64,000 nucleotides of DNA from Chitinophaga costaii (GCF_900094705.1 NZ_FMAR01000007.1:171568-235567), one strand, 5' to 3'. Counted from the stretch's first letter, positions 47,070 through 56,597 are shown. Translations and numbers: made by a program. The notes: generated by a model not told the origin, from the sequence alone.

Positions 47070-47588
47070 TTATTGCGCGTTAAATTTATCCCGCCATTCC
47101 AGCAGCTTGGCGGGGTATATGGTATCACCATTTTCGCCCCAAAGCGTTACCTGCTTGTTTTCGGCAATGCCCACATAAATAATATCCCGCTTCATATCTA
47201 TGGCCAGGGCGGCCTCGTCTTGCAGGCAGTGATGGGGCATGCAGCCTTCGTTGAACAGCACTTTGTTTTCCAGCGTTATGGGCGGCACTACCAGATACCG
47301 TTCGGTGAAGTCTTCCGCATGGCTGCCCAGCAGGGCTCTTAAACGCCCGTGTAGCGGCTCCTGGTTAATGAGGTGTATCTCATAGGCATAATGCCCTTCA
47401 AAGCGCTCAAAGGCACTCCAGGAGGTAAGCGGGGTAACGTTCACCGTATCTCCGGAAAGCACCATCGAGTCTATGACGATGGGTGTACCGCTATTGGCCT
47501 TGGCCGTGGTAGCTTGTTCATTTGCCGGCCTGCAGGCAGCCAGTGCCAGCAGCATAAATGCCAGGGAAGCATAACGATTGATTTGCAT
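47070..47588 (-). CDS. Putative lipoprotein, unknown function
   Basis: 172 residues from the ATG at 47588, which gives a lipoprotein signal (MQINRYASLAFMLLALAAC). The mature part has three cysteine/histidine features (EGCMPHHCLQDEAALAID) and ends with IIYVGIAENKQVTLWGENGDTIYP. I do not recognise the family. Confidence 0.7.
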   Translation of the reverse strand: MQINRYASLAFMLLALAACRPANEQATTAKANSGTPIVIDSMVLSGDTVNVTPLTSWSAFERFEGHYAYEIHLINQEPLHGRLRALLGSHAEDFTERYLVVPPITLENKVLFNEGCMPHHCLQDEAALAIDMKRDIIYVGIAENKQVTLWGENGDTIYPAKLLEWRDKFNAQ

Positions 47589-47651
47589 AGATAGTATGGG
47601 TGCTGCTGCATGGTGCAGCAACACAAAGGTTTTCCAATTTGGTGATGATTA

Positions 47652-48431
47652 TTAACGCCCTTTGAACACGGGCTTCCGTTTTTCCACGAAAGCCTGCATA
47701 CCTTCCTGCTGATCTGCAGTGGCAAAAAGCAGGTAAAAATTCTTTTGTTCAAATTGCAGGCATTCGTCCAGGGTGGTATCGAACGATTTGAGTACTGCTT
47801 CTTTGTCCATTTGCACCGCCAATGGACTCATGGTTGCCATGGTGGCTGCCAGCTTAATGGCTTCCTGTAAATATAACGCTACGGGTACTATCTTGTTAAT
47901 TAATCCTGCTTGCAGGGCTTCTGCGGCAGAGAGCTGCCGGCCGGTGAGCACCATTTCCATGGCCAGGGCCTTGCCTACCGCGCGGGTAAGCCTTTGGGTG
48001 CCGCCGGCAGCGGGCATGATGCCCAGCTTAATTTCCGGCTGCCCGAAGCGGGCCGTTTCGCTGGCCACGATCAGGTCGCACAGCATGGCCAGTTCACAAC
48101 CGCCGCCTAAGGCAAATCCGCTGACGGCGGCGATCAATGGTTTTTTTATCCGCCGTATGGTGTCCCAGGTGCTGAACTGATCGGTATTATACCTATCGAT
48201 GGCGCTCTTTCCCGACATTTGTTTGATGTCTGCCCCTGCTGCAAATGCTTGCTCATCGCCGTTGATCACGATGGCCCTCACCTGATCATCTGCATCGAGC
48301 AAGCGGAGGGTGTGGCGCAGTTCGGCCATCAGTTGCAGGTTCAGGGCATTGAGCGCTGCGGGCCGGTGCAACTGCACGTGGGCCACGTATTGTGCCGGTG
48401 GTGGGTGTATGATCAAAAATTCCGGTTGCAT
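47652..48431 (-). CDS. Enoyl-CoA hydratase/isomerase (crotonase family)
   Basis: 259 residues. The oxyanion-hole loops are FAAGADIKQMSG and SGFALGGGCELAMLCDL; the downstream acidic region is ARFGQPEIKLGIMPAAGGTQRLTRAVG. It hydrates enoyl-CoA in beta-oxidation or a related pathway; family members differ in substrate and this cannot be refined. It lies 63 bases upstream of the lipoprotein gene on the same strand. Confidence 0.94.
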   Translation of the reverse strand: MQPEFLIIHPPPAQYVAHVQLHRPAALNALNLQLMAELRHTLRLLDADDQVRAIVINGDEQAFAAGADIKQMSGKSAIDRYNTDQFSTWDTIRRIKKPLIAAVSGFALGGGCELAMLCDLIVASETARFGQPEIKLGIMPAAGGTQRLTRAVGKALAMEMVLTGRQLSAAEALQAGLINKIVPVALYLQEAIKLAATMATMSPLAVQMDKEAVLKSFDTTLDECLQFEQKNFYLLFATADQQEGMQAFVEKRKPVFKGR

Positions 48432-48440
48432 GCGCCCAAT

Positions 48441-49466
48441 TTACAGAATAAGTCCCAGAAGCAAGAAGACAAATGCCACGATAACGAAGACGATCGCCAT
48501 AAAATAAGTGATAGTAAGCGCCCCCGCTTTCAGCAGGCTTTTCATCCAGCCCTGCTGGTAGTTATTATGCAGGGCTGCCACGAGGTAAACAAAACCCAAC
48601 AATATACCCCACTGGTTAAACATACCGGTATCGAATATCCTGTTCAGCAACAACACCACCAGTATGAGCAGGAACCAAAAGCTATGCAGGTGAATACTGA
48701 AAATGGCGTGGTCTGCATAATACCATCGCTTCCAGTTATACATACTTTTTAGCAATAGGGCAAAAAGTGGCAGCAGCAGGAACATCACCTTGGGCCCATT
48801 GTGTTGTACGATTTCGGCCATCAACTCCGGGAAATTAGCGCCTGCATATTTTCCTTTCAGGTAAATAATCCGGCGGTTAGTCCAGCGCTGGCGGCGGGTG
48901 TCGCGCTGAGCTTCCGGCAGGGCGGCCTGGGCGGAGTCATACTGAGCTACAGTATTGTATTTACCAAAGGCCACCGTGGTATCGAGGTTTAGTTTTGCAG
49001 TGGCATTCCCTACCTTATCTGCCAGTGGATACACTTTTTCATCCTTTGATATTTCCAGGCCATCCTGGCGCAGCCCATTGATCACGGAATCACGCACCTG
49101 GGCCAGGACGGCCGGGTGGATGCCTGTTTCATTTTCCTGCCCCGCTTCCTCTTTTTGGGTGATGGCAAATGCGGTGAAGAAAAACACGAAGGATACAAAG
49201 ATGTACAGGCGGATGGGATTGATAAAAGACACCCTTTTACCCGCCAGGTATTCTTTGGTGAGCCGTCCGGGACGAAATAACAGGTATTGGATAGAGGTAT
49301 GGAACTTGGAGTCGTAGTGTACCACATCTGCTGCAAAATGGTGTACGAGGTGTCCAAACGTTTCATGGGGCTGGATGTTTTCCTGGCCACAATGGCCACA
49401 ATACCTTTCCGGTACTTCATGGCCGCAGTTCAGGCAGTTTTTGTCGTGCCGCAGGTTATTACTCAA
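48441..49466 (-). CDS. DUF3667 membrane protein with zinc-ribbon N-terminus
   Basis: 341 residues. The N-terminal CLNCGHEVPERYCGHCGQ is a double CxxC zinc ribbon. The DUF3667 block HYDSKFHTSIQYLLFRPGRLTKEYLAGKRVSFINPIRLYIFVS leads into the first membrane helix, and four more hydrophobic segments fill the C-terminal half. The function is unknown. Confidence 0.88.
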   Translation of the reverse strand: MSNNLRHDKNCLNCGHEVPERYCGHCGQENIQPHETFGHLVHHFAADVVHYDSKFHTSIQYLLFRPGRLTKEYLAGKRVSFINPIRLYIFVSFVFFFTAFAITQKEEAGQENETGIHPAVLAQVRDSVINGLRQDGLEISKDEKVYPLADKVGNATAKLNLDTTVAFGKYNTVAQYDSAQAALPEAQRDTRRQRWTNRRIIYLKGKYAGANFPELMAEIVQHNGPKVMFLLLPLFALLLKSMYNWKRWYYADHAIFSIHLHSFWFLLILVVLLLNRIFDTGMFNQWGILLGFVYLVAALHNNYQQGWMKSLLKAGALTITYFMAIVFVIVAFVFLLLGLIL

Positions 49467-49587
49467 GGCAATCTATTTTTTTACAAAATAAGCTTCCCGG
49501 GGCATAATTCCTACATGCACGCAGAAATACGCCAGGGCCGGTATGCTTTGCCGGCAAACCAGTGCAATAAGCAATGCAGCCGAACGT

Positions 49588-49595
49588 TATATTTG
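49588..49595 (+). promoter_or_regulatory. -7 promoter box close to a start codon
   Basis: TATATTTG matches TAnnTTTG and lies only 8 bases before the ATG at 49604. If it is used, the mRNA would be leaderless or nearly so. No TTTG element at proper spacing was found, so this is uncertain. Confidence 0.4.
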
Positions 49596-49603
49596 CATTG
49601 TAT

Positions 49604-50467
49604 ATGAAACTTTCCTTTAAGCAGCTTTTTCTTTCCGTACTGGCCGCCGGTGGATTTACCGGCATGGCGCAGGCGCAGTATTATTACCAGGACATTTACG
49701 CCAATCAGCAGGCAAACGCCAACATGGCTTTACTGAAAGCAGCCAAGGTGCGCAAACAGGTGGTACAAAGCATGGATGCCGACCTGTCGTCGGACAATGA
49801 CTTTATCTGTGAACGAGTGCTGGACGATTATTACCGGCAGCTCACGGCTGTCACCAAATCGCGCGCTACTGGGCGGTCAGTAACGGTTTCTACGTTCAGC
49901 CCTAAAGCCATACTGCTCAAAACAGTAGACAGCAGCGAGGCAAGTATAACGACCCTGCAATACCGCTACAACGAGCAGGGCCACTTGCTTTCCATACAAT
50001 CTACCTCCATTGCCCGCGAACAAAAGTTTCGCGTTACGGAGTTCCGCACCTTTCGTTACGACGCCCAGGGCCGCCTGCTAAATATACTGCGCCAACGCAG
50101 TACCAACCCCGCCGATACTTCGGTGGTGTTGTTCCGCACAGACGATCAGTTCAGGGTAACAGCAGAGCAAGAAACAGGCAAAGGCGTACATAGCAGCCGC
50201 GTATATTACGATTACGATTCCAGCGGACATTTATCGGCTATTTTGCGTTATAGTACTGTGCATAAACGCATGCTGCCGGACTATCTGTTTGAGTACGACC
50301 CCCAGGGCCGCCTCCTGCAGATGACTACGGTCAATGCCGAATCCGGCGATTACACCGTATGGCAGTATACTTATGATGCGAATGGGCTGCCGCAGCAGGA
50401 GAAATGTTATACTAAAAAACGGGAGCTCCTGGGCATTGTTAAGTACACTTATGAGTTAGGGAAATAA
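49604..50467 (+). CDS. Secreted protein with YD-like repeats
   Basis: 287 residues from the ATG at 49604, with a signal peptide ending in GMAQAQ. It contains RHS/YD-type hairpin motifs: LQYRYNEQGHLLSIQST, FRTFRYDAQGRLLNILRQ, VYYDYDSSGHLSAILRY, YLFEYDPQGRLLQMTT and WQYTYDANGLPQQEKCY. It is similar in design to the lipoprotein at 24401-25336. It is too short to enclose a toxin. Function unknown. Confidence 0.78.
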   Translation: MKLSFKQLFLSVLAAGGFTGMAQAQYYYQDIYANQQANANMALLKAAKVRKQVVQSMDADLSSDNDFICERVLDDYYRQLTAVTKSRATGRSVTVSTFSPKAILLKTVDSSEASITTLQYRYNEQGHLLSIQSTSIAREQKFRVTEFRTFRYDAQGRLLNILRQRSTNPADTSVVLFRTDDQFRVTAEQETGKGVHSSRVYYDYDSSGHLSAILRYSTVHKRMLPDYLFEYDPQGRLLQMTTVNAESGDYTVWQYTYDANGLPQQEKCYTKKRELLGIVKYTYELGK

Positions 50468-50537
50468 AAATATATGCCCTTAAAACCTTACTGGTGGCGG
50501 GATGGCGAGGTAGGTAGTGATAAAAAACAGAAAACTT

Positions 50538-50567
50538 TTTGTTTTAAGGAAACAATTCCTATCTTTG
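50538..50567 (+). promoter_or_regulatory. Consensus promoter of the tRNA-Gly/tRNA-Leu operon
   Basis: TTTG at 50538-50541 and TATCTTTG at 50560-50567, 18 bases apart. This is the same geometry as the DUF177 promoter and lies 57 bases before tRNA-Gly. Confidence 0.85.
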
Positions 50568-50624
50568 CCATCCCAACGAAAAAACACGGTCACGGTTTGG
50601 TAGTTGGAAAGTTCTTATCTATAA

Positions 50625-50700
<76 letters not shown>

Positions 50701-50750
50701 AAAACAGATTCCAAATTGCGCAGGCAGTTTGGAATTTTTGTTTGTGGTCT

Positions 50751-50836
50751 ACCCGGGTGGTGGAATCGGTAGACACGCGGGACTTAAAATCCCGTTCGCA
50801 GCAATGCGAGTGTGGGTTCAACTCCCATCCCGGGTA
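50751..50836 (+). tRNA. tRNA-Leu (anticodon TAA)
   Basis: 86 bases, class II. Acceptor stem ACCCGGG/CCCGGGT, anticodon arm CGGGA-CTTAAAA-TCCCG with TAA, long variable arm TTCGCAGCAATGCGAG, and T-arm GTGGG-TTCAACT-CCCAT. The 3' CCA is not fully encoded. It is co-transcribed with tRNA-Gly. Confidence 0.96.
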
Positions 50837-50877
50837 CATAGAGAAATGTTAGCGGTTTTTAACATTGCAAGGCTTTA

Positions 50878-50904
50878 AAGCCCGTCTTCATGGCGGGCTT
50901 TTTT
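50878..50904 (+). terminator. Terminator of the tRNA operon
   Basis: Stem AAGCCCG (50878-50884) with CGGGCTT (50894-50900) followed by a T-run. It is copied, with changes, in the duplicate at 59050-59310. Confidence 0.85.
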
Positions 50905-50925
50905 GTTTTTTGGTTGGAGAGGGAG

Positions 50926-51174
50926 ATGGATGTTGGTAGCGCTTGGGCGGATAGCCAGGCCAATCATATAGCGCTTGAAAAAGCGAAGAAATTAGCTATC
51001 GGTGTTGAGACTGGGGAACATTATACAATTTTCTATGACAATATAAATAAGCATGTCCATTTGTATTATGGGAAAGAGTTTGAGCTGTCCATTGCCGGGA
51101 AAGACCTTATCGCCAATTCCTGCCAGTTGCCGCTTCCAGATATAGATCATATTGGGATGTATCCCCGGATCTGA
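50926..51174 (+). other. Doubtful small plus-strand ORF beside the tRNAs
   Basis: An ATG at 50926 opens a frame (MDVGSAWADSQANHIALEKAKKL, then HYTIFYDNINKHVHLYYGKEFEL) of natural-looking composition up to about 51083. Beyond that it runs antisense through the IS3 fragment, so at most the first 50 residues could be a gene remnant. I cannot assign it. Confidence 0.25.
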
Positions 51175-51258
51175 CGCTACTTGTGTAACCCCAGATTTTT
51201 GAGCCAGTTGAACCGCCTTTTCTTTGAACGCCCTGTTGTAGCTCTTTCTTGATGTCAT
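51084..51258 (-). mobile_element. IS3-family transposase OrfA fragment
   Basis: The N-terminal 58 residues encoded here (MTSRKSYNRAFKEKAVQLAQKSG, then GIHPNMIYIWKRQLAGIGDKVFPGNG) are the helix-turn-helix of an IS3-type OrfA. The frame then runs into unrelated residues. OrfB and the terminal repeats are missing, so this is a relic. It sits between the tRNA pair and the RHS island, marking a rearrangement point. The interval 51259-51466 holds no gene that I can support. Confidence 0.75.
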
Positions 51259-51466
51259 ATTACTAAATTAAGATTTTTGCACCTTAACTTAGTGTCCTTC
51301 AAAATAGGGCAAGATCAAAAGCTATCGACAGTGAGTAGTCCCAATTTATACTAGTAGGCTATTGTTTTTCAACAAAGATACAATAGCGAAAAAGTGCGAC
51401 ACCTTACACTTTTACGTCGCATGTTACATACAATATTAGTCAGGACTACAAAGATCCAAGTTCGAA

Positions 51467-51796
51467 TCATTTCCAATCGCGAACAAAAGCATCGTCAGTG
51501 AAGTTATTGCTGGTCTCATTATGTAATACAAAGTTAACACTGCTTTGTGTCCAGGCTAAAAGGACTGCATTTAGTAAGGATACGTTTTCACGTTCTAACA
51601 AAAACTGGTATTCTTTAATTGCGCCCTGATATTCGATTTTTAGAAAATTATTTTCCCCTTGTTTTGTTGCCATCGATCTTCCCGAATAGAATTGCCCCTT
51701 AATTTCAAGAACAAAAAGCTCCAGATTATCTAATTCGAAAAGCATGTAACTTTTAAGTTCATTATTTTCCTGAATGATAATTTTTTGTTCATTCAT
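51467..51796 (-). CDS. Putative immunity-type protein, 5' end uncertain
   Basis: The ATG at 51796 gives a 109-residue soluble protein (MNEQKIIIQENNELKSYMLFEL). The same frame stays open upstream to about 52005 and there encodes two hydrophobic helices (FLFRCVVFAGIFFISATLFC and IVEAILAGLGILCLSSITII). No ATG or GTG lies in that part, so either a rare start is used or the 5' end has decayed. A membrane-anchored small protein directly after a toxin-tip fragment on the same strand is typical of immunity genes. AT-rich compared with the RHS cores. Confidence 0.5.
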   Translation of the reverse strand: MNEQKIIIQENNELKSYMLFELDNLELFVLEIKGQFYSGRSMATKQGENNFLKIEYQGAIKEYQFLLERENVSLLNAVLLAWTQSSVNFVLHNETSNNFTDDAFVRDWK

Positions 51797-52063
51797 AGTA
51801 ATTGTACCAACAATAATGTAAGTTTTGATGATGGTAATACTACTTAAACATAATATGCCTAAACCTGCCAGTATTGCTTCTACTATTCCTGGTATATTAG
51901 GTGTAAAGCTTGCGCAAAATAAAGTAGCGCTTATGAAAAATATTCCTGCAAAAACTACACACCTAAAAAGGAAAGATGGTCCTTGAACAATAAGCGGAAC
52001 AACAATTTGTTACATGTAACAATAATTAGAAAAGGTATTAATTTTTATTTGTCGTTTGATACA

Positions 52064-52460
52064 CTATTCCTTAAACTTGTCGAAAGCACCGGCATCGTTA
52101 AGGAAACCTGTGCCTGTACCTACTGCGTTAGCACCGAAGCCTACACTAACTGCTTTTTCTACAGTTGTCTTGCTGGCACCAAATTTTCCAATAACAGGAG
52201 CCACGGCATCCAATCCCGGAGCGCTTACAACTAGTGTTAAAATAGCAAAGTATCGATCAGTTGGCGTTGCTGCTTTTATTCCATATAAATCTTGTTTTTG
52301 TGAAAGTACGCTCAAGGCATTAGGCACTGCAAATACAGGGCTTAGATTGGCAACTGCCTTTACAATAGGTGGCGCTTGCCCACTTCTATTAAACTCCCCC
52401 CAGCCATTATTTATTTTACACTCCCTAGGAGGTAGATTATTCAGCTGCTTTTCTTTTGCC
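52064..52460 (-). pseudogene. Orphan toxin-tip fragment without RHS core
   Basis: An open frame of about 130 residues (AKEKQLNNLPPRECKINNGWGEF, then SPVFAVPNALSVLSQKQDLYG and AVSVGFGANAVGTGTGFLNDAGAF) on the RHS strand. An ATG at 52327 would give 87 residues. It has no RHS repeats and no start near its beginning. The Gly/Ala-rich helical composition resembles the linker-to-tip regions of RHS toxins. I read it as the left-over C-terminus of a displaced RHS protein, with the gene at 51467 as its partner. Confidence 0.45.
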
Positions 52461-52849
52461 TATTGAACACTTTTGCCAGAGGCTTGGGGCGCAAACCCAT
52501 ATCGAGCTTTTAGTTCTACTTTCACTGCCTCCATATCTCTTTTGGCAATACTGTCTTTAGTTAGAGCATAAAACGTACTAGACAACAAAAATGACTGCAC
52601 AGGCAATTCTTCAAACGTACTATCAAACAAACTCCTATATGCCTCTCTATCTTTTTGAATAAGGACCTTTTTATAAGTCTCTGCATTTGACAATTGATAT
52701 ACGTACGATTTTTCTGTATTAATGATGATTTTTTCTTCTCTAATAGTAGTTTTTGTCAGATAGGCCCAACAGCATAATAAGATATTTACCAAAAACGAAA
52801 TAATAAATAATATCATTGGAAAATTAACGCTACTTTTTCTTTTCATCAT
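52460..52849 (-). CDS. Small membrane protein, putative immunity partner of RHS module 1
   Basis: 129 residues with one N-terminal membrane helix (FPMILFIISFLVNILLCCWAYL) and a charged, helical remainder. The start overlaps the end of the RHS module 1 gene by 20 bases, so expression is coupled. This arrangement is typical for immunity genes. No family is recognised. Confidence 0.6.
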   Translation of the reverse strand: MMKRKSSVNFPMILFIISFLVNILLCCWAYLTKTTIREEKIIINTEKSYVYQLSNAETYKKVLIQKDREAYRSLFDSTFEELPVQSFLLSSTFYALTKDSIAKRDMEAVKVELKARYGFAPQASGKSVQ

Positions 52850-55800
52850 GAACTATTATTTTAATTTTAAGCTCAATTTTATCAGTTGAAACCCAACCAG
52901 AAGTTCCTGATGATGATATAACTTCAGACCATTTCCCACTTGTATTACCCGTCAAATTTACCAGATCCCCTTTTTGCAATTTACCAATAATATTATTCCC
53001 AAATCCAGTACTACTTCTAATATTTACTGAATTAGTCTTAACTGTACCTAAAATCTGAATATTTACTGCCGAATAGTTAAAGGTATTATCCCACCAAGAG
53101 GGTCTGCTAGATGCATTATATGCTGAACTGTACTGGCCAATCCACTTCCCATTTTCAAATACATTCCAATGTCCCCTCTTATCTCCCGTTTCATGATTAC
53201 CATCCAAAGGATCACCTCTTTTATTAACGTCATTAGATACAAGCCCTCTAGGTCCCATTTCTCCGTTATCATTGAATACATCACGCTCATCAGGAGCTAT
53301 TAATGTTAAATTAGGAAATACTTTGCTCATTTGCTCCGCATAGGATGGTATATAATTTCCTTTCTCATCGTAGTAAGACCTACCTGTTCTACAAGAATGT
53401 AATATAACCACTATCTTATCTGTTTTATTTGCAATTTTATAAACATCACTCAACTGCAAAGCTGCCAAGAAGTCAGCAGGATCGGAAGACCAATCTCTTC
53501 CTATTGATTGAAATCCCATGTTAGATGGCGTTCCGTGTGCATAGATATGAATTGCAGTCTTGTCAGTATTATGTACACCAGCATTGTAGATTTGCTTATT
53601 TTGCTTCTCATTAACCAAAACTACTTCTGCCCCTTCTAATTCTACACCATCAATCACGCGATCTTGTGCAAATGCGTAAGGACTATTAAATGGGAAATTA
53701 GCGGACAGCAGATCAACACTAAAAAAGCGACCAACTCTAGCATCATGAAATCTATATTCAAATGATACAATACTTCCATCACCTTCTATTTCACTATTAT
53801 TTTCCTGCCCATTAAATCCATAACGGTAACCACCATGATACTCCGGTGCACCACCAACTCCCCCACTTCCCTCACCCGGCACCACCGGCACACACTCCGA
53901 AGCATCAGGGTCTATCGTCACCACAAAGGAACTACCATCCGCCACAAAACGCTCCGTAAACCCTACACTATTCCTGGCCTTATACGCAGCCGGATCGTCC
54001 GCACCACGCTGATTCACCTGCAGGTTATCCGGTAATGATCCATCCGCGCAATCCCCGGTGCCGCTGCTGCCGGTTCCTCCGGTTTCTCCACTGGACGTGC
54101 CTGCATCATACTGGCTGCCTCGCCCAGGCATGATCATCCCGAAGGGATAGTAGTCTGTCTGCGATAACATTGCAGCCGTGTAATAGGCTGTGGTGCTGTC
54201 GTTTAAAGGTAAGGCTATTTTCTTGTCGCTTACCGTGGCCAGTACATTGCCCAGGTGGTTGCTTAGCTCATATTGTTTATCGCCTGTAAACACCGTATCC
54301 TGCCGGCTTTGGGTCAGCAGGCTATCGCCTACCGGGCGGTTGGGCTGCCATATACCCAGGCGTTTGCTGCCGTACAGGTGCTGCTCTTTCCAGGTGAGTA
54401 CACCGGCCTTGTATTCGTACAGCGCCAGTACGTTGCCTTGGGCATCCCGGATGTAGAAAGTGGTGGACGGGGTACTGCTGGTGATGGTTTTTGATACACG
54501 GTTGCCACCAGGATCATAGCCGTAGCTGATCCCATAGGCAGTGCCGCGGGATACGCTGCGGATCTTTCCATATACTGTCCATTGGATGGCCGTTACCCCG
54601 CCACTCAGGTCTTGGGTCAGATTACCAATCTGGTCGTATTGGTAGTTGTTGAGCGGTTGGTTGTCCAGGTCTTCTTTGTAGTTGTCTTTGTTTACCGCAT
54701 CGCCAATGTAGGTGAGCCGGTTATTGCCGGGCTGGTAGAAGTAACTCAGTTGGTCCATGGCCAGTGCGCGGCTGTTTTGCGTGGTGCCGTTGCGCTGGTA
54801 GTTCAGGATATTGCCGTTGGCATCGTAGCGCACGATCTCCTTATAGTCGTTTACCGCGTTGCTGTTGCTCCAACCGGTGGCGGATGAATCAAACAGGTGG
54901 TAGCGCATGTAGCGCAGGCGGTTCAGCCGGTCGTAGCCATAGCTGTAGCCTACCGGTATGCCTTGGTTAAAACCGGGTAAGGCCAGGGTAGTGTAACTGA
55001 TGTTGCCGTTGTACAACCCAGTGCCGCTGGTATCGGGGGCTGCGCCACTGCTGGCAGGCGCGGGTGGCGTGTAGGACAGCCGGTTAAATGCCGTGGTGCT
55101 GCTGCCTATAGGTTGGTAATCTCCTTGGTAGTAGCCCAGGCTAAAGCCGATCGCATCGCGGCCTACGGTGCTATAAGGGGTGCCGGGCAGGCCATCTTTT
55201 CCTATTTCATTGCCGGCTTCCAGGTGGGTGCTGTTCATCCCCTTCAGCCAGCCTTGGAGCGTATAGGCGTAGTCTATGCCCTGTACTTTATGTTCGCCTA
55301 TTTCTTCGCGGGCTAAAGGCCCGTGCAGGTAGTAGCGGTAATGCACGTCCTGTTGCCATAGCAGCCCATCCCGGCTGGTGTAAGCGTCCGTTACACGGTT
55401 GTCTGCATCATAGTCATACCGGTAGAGGAACTGGTCGGCTTTGCCGGGCTGGTAATTTACCTGGTTTACTTTACCGCTCACCAGGTCGTAGTCGTATGTA
55501 ATTTGCTTTAAGGCTTTGGCACCCTGTATGGGTTTTAGCGCGCCGATGTCTTGCCAGAGGTGGTCTACGTTGCCGTTTATATCATAACTGTAGTGGGTGG
55601 CATTGTCGTAAGTGAAAGTAGTAGCTGGGGTAGCAGCGGCATCGCGGTAGAAGGAGGATACCACCCGTTTGCGGAGGTTGTTTTGATGATAGGTAATTGC
55701 GGTATCACTCACCAGGGCCGTGTTCACCCCATCGTATAGCGTGCGGGTCACCTGGGCGTTCTGACCGGTAGATAGCCAGCCTTGCAGGGCGGCGTCGTTT

Positions 55801-56207
55801 TTGGGGTCTATGCTGGTGATGGCGGCGGCTCCGCTTTTCTCCCCCACTTCCACCGTGCGGCCTATGGCATCGTACAGGGTATAGCTATAACGGTGAGCGG
55901 GCAGGCTGCTGCCTTTGTATTGTTCTGCGTTTTGGGATACGGCCAGGCGGCCAATACGGTCGTACCAGAAATGGCTGGTATCCGCATCCGGTGTATATTG
56001 TTGGATTACCTGGTTCAGCGTATTGTAAGCATAGGTAGTCGGGTAATCGTGCGCGGCATACACCGGCACCACGTAAGGTTGCCAGCTTATGCCATTGAGT
56101 ACCCCATTATTGCCCCAGGCGGTTTCCGATACGGTGTTGCCCGTTTTTACTTCGTCTAATGGGGCATACAATACCAGGCTCGATTGGTTTTGTGGCTGCA
56201 TGCACAC
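52830..56207 (-). CDS. RHS module 1: 5'-truncated RHS protein with caspase-like and SH3b tip
   Basis: 1125 residues beginning mid-shell (SLVLYAPLDEVKTGNTVSETAWGNNG) with a non-standard start and no signal peptide; a full RHS protein would be far longer. YD repeats (about 45-640) lead to the RHS core (YGFNGQENNSEIEGDG, then FEYRFHDARVGRFFSVDLLSANFPFNSPYAFAQDRVIDGVELEG, ending near 865). The tip has a clan-CD-like His/Cys pair: IHIYAHGTP (His891) and VVILHSCRTG (Cys939), resembling a caspase-fold peptidase. An SH3b domain follows (VNIRSSTGFGNNIIGKLQKGD, about 1060-1120). The tip is AT-rich relative to the core. An immunity candidate overlaps the 3' end. Confidence 0.85.
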   Translation of the reverse strand: MCMQPQNQSSLVLYAPLDEVKTGNTVSETAWGNNGVLNGISWQPYVVPVYAAHDYPTTYAYNTLNQVIQQYTPDADTSHFWYDRIGRLAVSQNAEQYKGSSLPAHRYSYTLYDAIGRTVEVGEKSGAAAITSIDPKNDAALQGWLSTGQNAQVTRTLYDGVNTALVSDTAITYHQNNLRKRVVSSFYRDAAATPATTFTYDNATHYSYDINGNVDHLWQDIGALKPIQGAKALKQITYDYDLVSGKVNQVNYQPGKADQFLYRYDYDADNRVTDAYTSRDGLLWQQDVHYRYYLHGPLAREEIGEHKVQGIDYAYTLQGWLKGMNSTHLEAGNEIGKDGLPGTPYSTVGRDAIGFSLGYYQGDYQPIGSSTTAFNRLSYTPPAPASSGAAPDTSGTGLYNGNISYTTLALPGFNQGIPVGYSYGYDRLNRLRYMRYHLFDSSATGWSNSNAVNDYKEIVRYDANGNILNYQRNGTTQNSRALAMDQLSYFYQPGNNRLTYIGDAVNKDNYKEDLDNQPLNNYQYDQIGNLTQDLSGGVTAIQWTVYGKIRSVSRGTAYGISYGYDPGGNRVSKTITSSTPSTTFYIRDAQGNVLALYEYKAGVLTWKEQHLYGSKRLGIWQPNRPVGDSLLTQSRQDTVFTGDKQYELSNHLGNVLATVSDKKIALPLNDSTTAYYTAAMLSQTDYYPFGMIMPGRGSQYDAGTSSGETGGTGSSGTGDCADGSLPDNLQVNQRGADDPAAYKARNSVGFTERFVADGSSFVVTIDPDASECVPVVPGEGSGGVGGAPEYHGGYRYGFNGQENNSEIEGDGSIVSFEYRFHDARVGRFFSVDLLSANFPFNSPYAFAQDRVIDGVELEGAEVVLVNEKQNKQIYNAGVHNTDKTAIHIYAHGTPSNMGFQSIGRDWSSDPADFLAALQLSDVYKIANKTDKIVVILHSCRTGRSYYDEKGNYIPSYAEQMSKVFPNLTLIAPDERDVFNDNGEMGPRGLVSNDVNKRGDPLDGNHETGDKRGHWNVFENGKWIGQYSSAYNASSRPSWWDNTFNYSAVNIQILGTVKTNSVNIRSSTGFGNNIIGKLQKGDLVNLTGNTSGKWSEVISSSGTSGWVSTDKIELKIKIIVHDEKKK

Positions 56208-56322
56208 ATCAACAGCATAACAACAGCAACAACAAGTGGATCAAATCTAACACTGAAAAGTTTCTTAATTGATGTGTACCCTAAATTTATAATTTACAGC
56301 ACTACAGTTTTTAAGGGGAAGG

Positions 56323-56583
56323 TCATTTCTTTTGAACAACCAATTCAGATGATCCCTCATCTAAAGAATTATATTCATCAAAATGTAAGTGATACCCTGA
56401 AGGAATATCATCTTGTGCCAAATTTAACAGGTGGTTACCCAATGAAACGAGCCCCTCTTTGTTTGCTGTAATCTTAATTACCCCATCCTGAATTTTCGCT
56501 TCAATTTCAAACCCGCTTTCCCATTTGTACTCAATACCCTTGTTCGGATCGTATGACGGCACCTCAATTTTTACTACTTTCAT
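56323..56583 (-). CDS. Imm32-like immunity protein
   Basis: 86 residues: MKVVKIEVPSYDPNKGIEY, then WESGFEIEAKIQDGVIKITANKEGLVSLGNHLLNLAQDDIP and SGYHLHFDEYNSLDEGSSELVV. The pattern NKEGL-SL-HLL-LA followed by H-H and EGS-EL matches what I know of the Imm32 family of polymorphic toxin immunity proteins. It starts 15 bases after RHS module 2 ends. The spacer 56208-56322 holds nothing else. Confidence 0.75.
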   Translation of the reverse strand: MKVVKIEVPSYDPNKGIEYKWESGFEIEAKIQDGVIKITANKEGLVSLGNHLLNLAQDDIPSGYHLHFDEYNSLDEGSSELVVQKK

Positions 56584-56597
56584 TTATTATATTTTAA

